A DNA stretch of 10,595 bases from JABZIP01 sp052173355 (GTDB lineage: Bacteria > Bacillota > Clostridia > Peptostreptococcales > Anaerovoracaceae), in contig JBQMYS010000047.1 in assembly GCA_052173355.1 (NCBI GenBank), positions 1 to 10,595 of the forward strand, in the 5' to 3' direction. Below are positions 1 through 5,857 of this stretch, piece by piece (position 1 is the stretch's first letter; the number at the start of each line of letters is the position of its first letter). Below the pieces are notes generated by a model, which was not told where the DNA came from, searched no databases, and saw nothing but the letters and a program-made list of their open reading frames with translations. The position numbers and the translations under genes were made by a program.

Positions 1-754
1 CTTCTTTTTGGTCATATCCGATTTCCATAAGCAGAATCCCATTTTTTGTAAGATGCTTGTGTGCTGTTCCCAATATCTTTCGGTAAAATTCAAGCCCGTC
101 AGTACCGCCGTCAAGTGCTAAATGCGGCTCATAATTTTTTACTTCCATCTGTAAATTTGCTATCTCCGCCGTTTTTATATATGGCGGATTACTTATTATC
201 ATATCAAACTTTGCATTAAAAAACCTGCCTCTAACAGGCTCAAATAAATCTCCTTTTTTTACATCTATCTTTACATTCAATTTTTTTGCGTTCTCACGAG
301 CGAGCATTACCGCATCATTACTAATATCAACAGCAACTATCCTCGCTCTTTCGAGCTTTTTCGCAATGCTCACTGCTATTACACCACTACCTGTGCACAA
401 ATCCAAAACTTTCGGTTTATTCATATTTTTAAGTTTTTTTAGTGCAATATCAACCATTATTTCTGTTTCAGGTCTAGGTATCAAAACTCCTTCACGCACT
501 ATAAAATCTTCACCCATAAAATTTTGGTACCCTATTATATATTGAAGTGGAATATGCAAATTCCTCCTGTCTAAAAGTTCGAAATAAATCTCGCACTGAT
601 TCTGCGAAAGTTCTCTGCTCCAATTCATAAAAAGCTTCGTTTGATCTATACCCAGCATGTGACACATCAGCAATTTTGCTGTTACCTGCGCATCCTGTAT
701 ACCGTTTTCTACAAGTGAGCTTTCTGCAACACTTAGAATTTCCTTTACCGACAT
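1..754 (-). CDS. prmC: Peptide chain release factor N5-glutamine methyltransferase PrmC (HemK), 3' end cut by window edge
   Basis: PrmC methylates the glutamine of the GGQ motif in release factors RF1 and RF2 using S-adenosylmethionine, which improves translation termination in the cytoplasm. I translated 251 codons from an ATG at 754-752 to the left edge with no stop. The family usually has about 280 residues, so roughly 30 are missing. Visible parts are an N-terminal helical substrate-binding region (about 1-85), the linker motif IPRPETE (92-98), the SAM-binding loop DLCTGSGVIA (118-127), an acidic strand end AVDIS (141-145), the catalytic signature NPPY (189-192) and the late motif EPHLALDGG (209-217). 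The start lies 2 nt after the DUF1385 stop. A GAGGTGA ribosome site at 768-774 lies inside the upstream gene with a rather long spacer, so translational coupling is likely. In Clostridia prfA commonly follows, but that would be off the left edge. Identification is secure. Confidence 0.96.
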   Translation of the reverse strand, partial: MSVKEILSVAESSLVENGIQDAQVTAKLLMCHMLGIDQTKLFMNWSRELSQNQCEIYFELLDRRNLHIPLQYIIGYQNFMGEDFIVREGVLIPRPETEIMVDIALKKLKNMNKPKVLDLCTGSGVIAVSIAKKLERARIVAVDISNDAVMLARENAKKLNVKIDVKKGDLFEPVRGRFFNAKFDMIISNPPYIKTAEIANLQMEVKNYEPHLALDGGTDGLEFYRKILGTAHKHLTKNGILLMEIGYDQKE

Positions 755-756
755 AC

Positions 757-1803
757 TCACTGCAACGTCACCTCTGCTTGACTTTCTCCCAGAAAGTCCT
801 TTTCATTAAAAGCATCATAACTTGGCAAATATATAGAAATCTCGGGTGTTTCTTTAGGAACTAATACCGCTTTCATTGCAATTATTGCCATTTCCAGGTG
901 TTCTTCATCCGGTTCTTTTGTAGTAATTTTTTGTAAGTAAAGTCCGGGAAGACTAAGGATTTTTACAAATGTGCTACTGCTTCTACCCGCAAGTTTTAAA
1001 ACCTCATAAGAAAGCCCTGCTATAATAGGAAGCAAAAGAAGTCTTGACGTTACTCGCATTATTAAATTCGGCCATCCGAGTAATGAAAAAAGTATCAAAC
1101 TTATAATCATTACAAACATCAAAAAGCTTGTTCCGCAACGCGGGTGTAAAGTATAAAATCCTTGGCAATTTTTAGGAGTAAGTTCCAAATTGTTTTCAAA
1201 ACAATGTATACACTTATGCTCTGCACCATGAAACTGAAATACACGGCGTATATCCGGCATTTTCGATATAAGTATGACATATATTACAAAAAGTACAATC
1301 CTAAAAATACCTTCTCCCAGATTCAGTAAAATATCATTGTTAATATAGTTTTGGAAAAAATTGGCTAGCGCAGTAGGTAATAAAATAAAGACTGCTACAG
1401 AAAATAGAACGGCAATAATAGCAGAAAAATACATGAGGAAATTCCAAGTGCCCTTTTCTCCAAAATGCTTTTCTAAAAATAAGGTGAACTTGTCTTTTTC
1501 GTATACTTGCACATCCGTTGTGTGCTCTCTTTCATATTGTTCAAGCACATCTGCGGAATACATAAGTGTTTTCGTACCTATGACCATAGCGGAAGCAAAT
1601 GAAAATACCCCTCGTATCAAAGGTATTTTCATTACTCCCGACGGTGCTTTGAGTTTTTCCGTTTTAAGATGCACCGCGCCGTCGGGCATCCGCACCGCTA
1701 TAGCGGTGCGGTCGCTTCCGCGCATCATAATTCCTTCTATTATTGCTTGCCCACCTATACTTGTCGGGCAAGCTTTTTCCAAAAAAATCTTACTGAAGTC
1801 CAA
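757..1803 (-). CDS. yqhQ: DUF1385 family membrane protein, YqhQ-like
   Basis: This is a 348-residue integral membrane protein of the DUF1385 family (Bacillus YqhQ). I know of no established biochemical role. The family signature GGQAIIEGIMMRG is at 17-29. A soluble N-terminal part is followed by membrane segments near 121-149, 163-181, 225-243 and 249-268. Between the second and third lies the conserved HGAEHK (192-197) and then LHPRCGTSF (219-227). The His, Glu and Cys residues there could bind a metal, which is inference. The tail ends with a conserved LQKITTKEPDEEHLE stretch and about 35 less conserved residues. The start is TTG (1803-1801), supported by AGGAGA at 1809-1814 with a 5-nt spacer. 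That site overlaps the rho stop codon. The gene lies 9 nt after rho and 2 nt before prmC. Codons near residues 30-45 are unusually GC-rich and form a perfect palindrome (separate entry). Confidence 0.93.
   Translation of the reverse strand: MDFSKIFLEKACPTSIGGQAIIEGIMMRGSDRTAIAVRMPDGAVHLKTEKLKAPSGVMKIPLIRGVFSFASAMVIGTKTLMYSADVLEQYEREHTTDVQVYEKDKFTLFLEKHFGEKGTWNFLMYFSAIIAVLFSVAVFILLPTALANFFQNYINNDILLNLGEGIFRIVLFVIYVILISKMPDIRRVFQFHGAEHKCIHCFENNLELTPKNCQGFYTLHPRCGTSFLMFVMIISLILFSLLGWPNLIMRVTSRLLLLPIIAGLSYEVLKLAGRSSSTFVKILSLPGLYLQKITTKEPDEEHLEMAIIAMKAVLVPKETPEISIYLPSYDAFNEKDFLGESQAEVTLQ
1637..1686. repeat. Imperfect inverted repeat next to the palindrome in the DUF1385 gene
   Basis: CCCGACGGTGC at 1637-1647 is mirrored by GCACCG-CGC-CGTCGGG-like sequence at 1671-1686. 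The outer 8 bases match perfectly (1637-1644 with 1679-1686), and the right side carries extra bases. With the adjacent palindrome it makes a short GC-rich, structure-rich stretch in an otherwise AT-rich gene. It may simply reflect GC-rich codons for a PDG / PSG motif pair. Confidence 0.6.
1690..1711. repeat. 22-bp perfect GC-rich palindrome inside the DUF1385 gene
   Basis: The 11-bp half CCGCACCGCTA is followed directly by its exact reverse complement TAGCGGTGCGG. As RNA it would fold as a 9-bp GC-rich stem closed by a UAUA loop. It encodes residues 31-38 (DRTAIAVR) of the DUF1385 protein, a position where the family also has an AIAVR-like sequence, so the reading frame is intact. No function is known to me. 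Confidence 0.95.
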
Positions 1804-1812
1804 CTTTCTCTC

Positions 1813-3042
1813 CTATTTGTTTGTTTTGTCAAAAATTGGCATCTTTCGAATTGCCTTTATAAACTCAGAATTGCTACTCGTATTTATCAAATTATTTATA
1901 ATTATTTCCGTAGCTTCCTGTGTTCCCAGATTTCCGAGTGCTCTCCTTATTATGTATACCGTTTCCAGTTCATCTTGAGTCATAAGCAAATCTTCACGTC
2001 GTGTCCCCGACTTGTTTAAATCAATAGCCGGAAATATCCGCTTTTCAGAAAGGCTGCGATCCAAGTGAAGTTCCATATTACCGGTTCCTTTAAATTCTTC
2101 AAATATAACATCATCCATCCGACTTCCGGTTTCAATCAATGCCGTTGCAAGTATTGTTATACTTCCGCCATTTTCAATATTCCTAGCTGTACCGAAAAAC
2201 TTTTTAGGTCTATGCAATGCACCCGGATCAAGCCCGCCCGAAAGAGTTCTCCCGGATGCCGGCACCACCAAATTGTATGCTCTTGCAAGCCTTGTAATAC
2301 TATCTAAGAGTACCACAACATCTTTGCCATGTTCAGCAAGCCTTTGCGCTCTAGCCATCACCATTTCTGCAACCTTTACGTGATTTTGCGGTTGCTCATC
2401 AAATGTTGAATATATAACTTCACTTCGCGTAAGCGAGCGCTTCATATCCGTAACTTCCTCAGGACGCTCATCCACCAACAAAACTATTATCTCTACTTCT
2501 TTGTATTTTTGCTCTATTGTATTGGCTATTTTTTTCAAAAGCACCGTTTTCCCCGATTTCGGCGGTGCAACTATTATACCTCTTTGTCCCTTGCCAATCG
2601 GTGCAACCAAATCTATTAACCGCATTGCTATTTCATTTCTGCTCGTCTCAAGAGAAAACCTCTCCTGTGGGAATATAGGTATCAAATCATCAAAATCTTT
2701 TCTATGTATGGAAATACTTAAATCGTCATCATTTACCGCATTTACATAGAGTAATGCCCCGAACTTGTCGCCGGGATTTGCGTGTCTTGCTATGCCCTTA
2801 ATCTTATCTCCCGTTTTTAGATTAAATCTACGTATCTGCGCTTGTCCTACATAAATATCCTTATCGCTTGTCAAAAAATTTTCACAACGCAAAAATCCAA
2901 ACCCCGCATCGGCAATCTCGAGTATCCCTTCTACCGTCGGTCTTTCTTCCTCTGTGTATACTTTTTCTTCATCGGATAGCGCGCTTCCAGCTTTTTCCAT
3001 TTGAATTTCTCGTTCTACATCTTTTTTAGACTGTTCTATCAA
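1813..3042 (-). CDS. rho: Transcription termination factor Rho
   Basis: Rho is a hexameric RNA-dependent ATPase that loads on unstructured nascent RNA and ends transcription. The 409-residue product has a cold-shock/S1-like RNA-binding domain (about 36-105, with GFGFLR at 47-52 and QIRRFNLKTGD at 69-79). It then has the ATPase core: Walker A APPKSGKT (159-166), DERPEEV (191-197), Walker B VVVLLDS (242-248), the Q-loop region LHRPKKFFG (276-284) and GTRRE with the arginine-finger candidate R348. The start is TTG at 3042-3040, overlapping the LCP stop as TTGA. An in-frame TAA at 3061-3063 rules out a longer product. No strong ribosome site is visible, so translation may depend on coupling. ATG at codon 15 is an alternative start. 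Only about 35 acidic residues precede the RNA-binding domain, and they do not resemble the usual Rho_N helical domain. Core identification is certain. Confidence 0.98.
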   Translation of the reverse strand: MIEQSKKDVEREIQMEKAGSALSDEEKVYTEEERPTVEGILEIADAGFGFLRCENFLTSDKDIYVGQAQIRRFNLKTGDKIKGIARHANPGDKFGALLYVNAVNDDDLSISIHRKDFDDLIPIFPQERFSLETSRNEIAMRLIDLVAPIGKGQRGIIVAPPKSGKTVLLKKIANTIEQKYKEVEIIVLLVDERPEEVTDMKRSLTRSEVIYSTFDEQPQNHVKVAEMVMARAQRLAEHGKDVVVLLDSITRLARAYNLVVPASGRTLSGGLDPGALHRPKKFFGTARNIENGGSITILATALIETGSRMDDVIFEEFKGTGNMELHLDRSLSEKRIFPAIDLNKSGTRREDLLMTQDELETVYIIRRALGNLGTQEATEIIINNLINTSSNSEFIKAIRKMPIFDKTNK

Positions 3043-4124
3043 TTTTCGTTCGCGCCTGCTTTATCTTTTTCAGTCGCTCCCCCTTCTTCATCTTCGCTTT
3101 CATATTCTTTTAAATTGTAAATGTCTGCTATCATTTGTTCTATTTCTTTTTCCTTCGGATATACATAATATGGGGCTTCCGGCTGTGGATCGAAAGGTAT
3201 TGTGTATGTTTTCATATCACCGCTATCCATCCCTGCCGCCTTTGTTGCCAAGCCCAGCGCCGTTTTTAACGTAATATCCGAGTTTACATTTTTAAATACG
3301 GTCTTTGCTATTTTAGGAAGATTTAAACTCATTGTTTGTTTAAATGCACTTTTAATAAATTGCTGTTGCGCTTCGACCCTGCCTAAATCCCCATTAGCAT
3401 AGCCATGACGAAATCTCAAAAACTGTACCGCTTTTTTTCCATCAAGTACCTGATGCCCCGCAGGAATCGCTATCTTGAGAGGTGGTGTGTCGTACGGATC
3501 ATTATAATACATACCTCCTGTTCCATTTATGTTTGGAATATCCATAGGTACACCTCCCATAGCTTCAACTATGTTTTCAACACCTTTATATTCGATTACC
3601 GCATAATAATTTATTGGAATGTCACAAAGTACATCACTGACTGCCTTTGCAGTATTTACAGGATTTCCGCGATAAGCCGCATTTATCTTCCTTTCAGCCG
3701 CAGAATCAAATCCCGGCCTTTCATAATATGTATCTCTCGGTACCGAAATTACATCCACTTTTTTGTTTTCCATATCAAAACTTGCGAGCATTATAGTATC
3801 GGTAAGTCCTCCATTAACCCCCAAAAACAAGATGTTTGCCCGCTTCGTATCCTTAAATGCATTAAAAAAAGGACTATGCTTATCAACTAGCGATTCAAGG
3901 TCAAGTTCTTCTTCTAAAATCGGTGTGCCACCACCATCGTCGCCACCTTTTCTTTCAAAAAGTCTTATGCCTCCTATTTTTTCTAAAACAGTTGTCGCTC
4001 CAAGACTCAAAACCGTTAAAACTGCAAATGCAATTACAAATGTTTTTAAGAAAATAGATAATGTGGTGTTTTTCTTCTTTTTTCTCAAAAGTTTTTGATT
4101 ACCTTCACGCTTATCTCGTTTCAT
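3039..4124 (-). CDS. LytR-CpsA-Psr (LCP) family cell-wall glycopolymer ligase
   Basis: LCP proteins sit in the membrane facing outward and transfer lipid-linked glycopolymers such as teichoic acids or capsular polysaccharide onto peptidoglycan. The 361-residue product begins with a very basic stretch (1-19), then one membrane anchor (about 22-45) and an acidic/glycine linker (about 58-80). The LCP domain spans about 96-260. Expected landmarks are present: NILFLGVNGGLTDTIML with D109, SVPRDT with R130 and D131, KINAAY (146-151), GGVPMDIP, LDGKKAVQFLRFRH with R237 and R239, and GDLGRVEAQQQF with R249. A glutamate/lysine-rich tail follows. The ATG start has GAGAGG upstream (4138-4143) with a 13-nt spacer. 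It is the first gene of the LCP-rho-DUF1385-prmC operon, and its stop overlaps the rho start. The exact polymer substrate cannot be read from sequence. Confidence 0.93.
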   Translation of the reverse strand: MKRDKREGNQKLLRKKKKNTTLSIFLKTFVIAFAVLTVLSLGATTVLEKIGGIRLFERKGGDDGGGTPILEEELDLESLVDKHSPFFNAFKDTKRANILFLGVNGGLTDTIMLASFDMENKKVDVISVPRDTYYERPGFDSAAERKINAAYRGNPVNTAKAVSDVLCDIPINYYAVIEYKGVENIVEAMGGVPMDIPNINGTGGMYYNDPYDTPPLKIAIPAGHQVLDGKKAVQFLRFRHGYANGDLGRVEAQQQFIKSAFKQTMSLNLPKIAKTVFKNVNSDITLKTALGLATKAAGMDSGDMKTYTIPFDPQPEAPYYVYPKEKEIEQMIADIYNLKEYESEDEEGGATEKDKAGANEN

Positions 4125-4164
4125 CTATTTTTTAATGCCTCTCAATCTTCTTTATTATCCTTAT

Positions 4165-4193
4165 AGTTTATACCATTTTATGCTTTCTTGCAA
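4165..4193 (-). promoter_or_regulatory. Candidate promoter for the LCP-rho-DUF1385-prmC operon
   Basis: On the minus strand TTGCAA (4188-4193) is followed after 17 nt by TAAACT (4165-4170). Shifted by two bases, TGGTATAAA (4167-4175) gives an extended -10 form. It lies in the 157-bp intergenic region between the SLH-gene terminator and the LCP gene, where a promoter is expected. The -35 is a poor match. The interrupted repeat ATGCTT (4180-4185) / AAGCAT (4198-4203) overlaps the -35 and could be an operator. Confidence 0.4.
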
Positions 4194-4235
4194 TAACAAG
4201 CATATAAAATCACACCTTGTTCACAAAAAATTAAG

Positions 4236-4267
4236 TAAAAATTTAAAAGCCCCGGCTAAGGGGCTTT
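4236..4267 (-). terminator. Rho-independent terminator after the SLH-domain gene
   Basis: On the minus strand AAAGCCCC (4260-4267) pairs perfectly with GGGGCTTT (4246-4253) around a 6-nt loop and is followed by the T-rich run TAAATTTTTA (4236-4245). It begins 14 nt after the SLH stop codon. It separates that gene from the LCP operon. The plus-strand side is also T-rich, but no plus-strand gene ends here. Confidence 0.9.
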
Positions 4268-4281
4268 ATTTATATTTTTTG

Positions 4282-4959
4282 CTAATCGAAAGAATCTGCT
4301 ACCCTAAATTGTGTTGTTGCAGCCTTGTTTGCAAATATTGCCGCCTGCGCACGCGTAATAGGCTCAGTTGCATCAACCTTTTCCGCTTGTGGCATTACCT
4401 GCATAAATTCGGCAAGAACTATACCGTCCTTTGCCCAAGTTGAATATTTAAGGCACTTCGGATTTGCATTAAACAAATCTGTAACTTTTGCCCACTGCGG
4501 ATACGCATATTTCATTTTATTGCATACCATAGTCGCAAATTGCTCGTATGTAAGAACTTCGTTAGGCTTAAATTCACCGCTCGGATAGCCTGCACAAAAC
4601 TTATGAGCAACAGCATAATTTAACGCATCACAATACCATTCTCCCGGTTTTACATCCGAAAACACTGCCGGATTTTCTTTAAAAAACCCGCCGTCAATTT
4701 TATATAGAATCTGAACCGCCTCTGCACGTGTCAACTGCCCTTGCGGTTCGAATCTACCGTTTCCCTTGCCCTGCATTATATTCGGATTGCAAAAATCTAT
4801 ACTCGCTTTCGCAAAATGATCCTCCGCTACATCTGTGAACTGTATTTTTTCATTCAATGCGAACGCAGGGAATGTGCTTATAATTAACAGCCCGACTGCA
4901 CATCCAAATCCTGCTATCTTCCTAATCATATAATCGGTAACAACTTTTTTTTGCTTCAT
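4282..4959 (-). CDS. Small secreted protein consisting of three S-layer homology (SLH) domains
   Basis: SLH domains anchor proteins to pyruvylated secondary cell-wall polymers. The preferred ATG (4959-4957) gives 225 residues. It has AAAGGA at 4967-4972 with a 7-nt spacer. A TTG at 5007 in the same frame would add 16 residues. In the longer numbering, a signal peptide spans about 27-50 with likely cleavage at AFA/LNE. SLH repeats lie at about 56-104 (FTDV...LTRAEAVQIL), 116-165 (FSDV...LTYEQFATMV) and 180-229 (...ITRAQAAIFA). There is no other domain, so the mature protein is essentially only the anchoring trimer. The second repeat has TYEQ in place of the usual TRAE, and the third lacks the usual glycine-rich turn. 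The gene has its own promoter and terminator, so it is probably monocistronic. The role is inferred: an S-layer or spacer component, or an anchor for a partner. The neighbouring LCP ligase fits an envelope theme. Confidence 0.9.
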   Translation of the reverse strand: MKQKKVVTDYMIRKIAGFGCAVGLLIISTFPAFALNEKIQFTDVAEDHFAKASIDFCNPNIMQGKGNGRFEPQGQLTRAEAVQILYKIDGGFFKENPAVFSDVKPGEWYCDALNYAVAHKFCAGYPSGEFKPNEVLTYEQFATMVCNKMKYAYPQWAKVTDLFNANPKCLKYSTWAKDGIVLAEFMQVMPQAEKVDATEPITRAQAAIFANKAATTQFRVADSFD

Positions 4960-4983
4960 TTCCATATCCTTTCCCTTTGTTTT

Positions 4984-5015
4984 GGGAATAATTTGCTGTT
5001 TTTTCAATTATTCCC
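4984..5015. repeat. Perfect 10-12-10 inverted repeat in the leader of the SLH gene
   Basis: GGGAATAATT at 4984-4993 is exactly mirrored by AATTATTCCC at 5006-5015 with a 12-nt spacer. In the predicted transcript this hairpin lies close to the 5' end and about 11 nt upstream of the ribosome site at 4967-4972. It has no U-run, so it is not a terminator. It could stabilise the mRNA 5' end or control translation, and it would bury the alternative TTG start at 5007 in its 5' arm edge. Confidence 0.85.
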
Positions 5016-5029
5016 TTTTTATGTAAATA

Positions 5030-5058
5030 ATTTTATATTATTTTTCTTCAAAGGTCAA
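5030..5058 (-). promoter_or_regulatory. Sigma-A-type promoter for the SLH-domain gene
   Basis: On the minus strand TTGACC (5053-5058) is followed by a 17-nt spacer and TAAAAT (5030-5035). Each hexamer has five of six consensus bases. Predicted initiation is near 5023, giving a leader of about 64 nt before the ATG at 4959. A 7-5-7 inverted repeat (AAATAAT at 5025-5031, ATTATTT at 5037-5043) straddles the -10 and could be an operator, though its AT-only composition makes chance possible. Confidence 0.75.
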
Positions 5059-5083
5059 GTATTTTTGTAATTTTTTTACTATT

Positions 5084-5857
5084 TTAAAGAAGCATTCTAT
5101 CACTTTGTATACTGAATTTTGCTATCAATTCATCAACAGTCATATTTGCGCGTTCTTCCCCCGATACATCCATTGCGAGCTGACCTTGACGCATCAATAC
5201 AGTCCTATTTCCATATGCCAATGCATCCTTCATATTGTGCGTTATCATAATAGTGCAAAATTCTTCTTGTGCTGCAAGTTTTTCAGTCAATTTCAATATC
5301 TTACAAGCTGCTTGTGGATCAAGTGCCGCTGTATGCTCATCTAACAAAAGTAATTTAGGCTTTGCCATTATAGCCATAAATAAAGTAAGTGCCTGACGTT
5401 GCCCTCCCGAAAGTAGTCTTACCTTTTTTGTCATCACTTTTTCCAATCCCATATCAAGCACTTGCAGCTTATCCGCATATTCTGCTCGTTTTTTTGCCGT
5501 AATCCCCCATTGCAAACCGCAAAATTCCCTTTTATTTTCTGCAATCGATAGGTTTTCTTCTATTGTCATGTCAAATGCCGTACCGCGCATGGAATCTTGA
5601 AAAACCCTTCCTATGTATTTTGCACGCTTGTACTCGGGCAATCCCGTTACATCGTTGCCATCAAGTAAAATTGATCCGAAATCAACTTTGTAAACACCCG
5701 CTATACAATTCATAAGCGTAGATTTTCCCGCTCCATTATCGCCTATAACCGTTACAAATTCGCCATTTTTGAGTTTTATACTAAAATCCTTTAGCGCTAT
5801 TTTTTCATTTACGCCATTTTTATCAAATATTTTTGTTAAATTTTTAACTTCTAACAT
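5084..5857 (-). CDS. ABC transporter ATP-binding protein of a TrpX-type importer
   Basis: This 257-residue cytoplasmic ATPase powers the importer encoded with the two upstream genes. All nucleotide-binding motifs are intact: Walker A GDNGAGKST (39-47), Q-loop glutamine Q87 in VFQD, signature LSGGQ (149-153), Walker B LLLLDE (169-174), D-loop ALDP (178-181) and switch histidine H207. The VFQDSMRGTAFDMTIEENL stretch is typical of the ATPase paired with PF04392 substrate-binding proteins. The ATG at 5857-5855 overlaps the end of the permease gene by 7 nt, indicating translational coupling. No convincing intrinsic terminator follows the TAA at 5086-5084, so some transcription may run on into the SLH gene. 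Substrate specificity comes from the binding protein, not from this subunit. Confidence 0.93.
   Translation of the reverse strand: MLEVKNLTKIFDKNGVNEKIALKDFSIKLKNGEFVTVIGDNGAGKSTLMNCIAGVYKVDFGSILLDGNDVTGLPEYKRAKYIGRVFQDSMRGTAFDMTIEENLSIAENKREFCGLQWGITAKKRAEYADKLQVLDMGLEKVMTKKVRLLSGGQRQALTLFMAIMAKPKLLLLDEHTAALDPQAACKILKLTEKLAAQEEFCTIMITHNMKDALAYGNRTVLMRQGQLAMDVSGEERANMTVDELIAKFSIQSDRMLL

Noticed and set aside
1361..1978. Long plus-strand open frame across the DUF1385/rho junction
   Set aside because: It is antisense to two clearly conserved genes, has no ribosome site, and its product resembles no family. The same applies to other plus-strand frames such as 3405-3890 and 8229-8864.
4960..5007. 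TTG at 5007 as the start of the SLH gene
   Set aside because: It has a passable AAGGG upstream, but it lies within a 5' inverted repeat and adds 16 polar residues before the signal peptide. The ATG at 4959 has a better-spaced AAAGGA. It is kept as an alternative.
4984..5015. The SLH leader inverted repeat as a terminator of the ABC operon
   Set aside because: It lies downstream of the SLH promoter and is not followed by a U-run on the minus strand.
5016..5083. Intrinsic terminator after the ABC ATPase gene
   Set aside because: The only stem is GTAA/TTAC of 4 bp with A-rich flanks. It is too weak, and no U-run follows on the coding strand.
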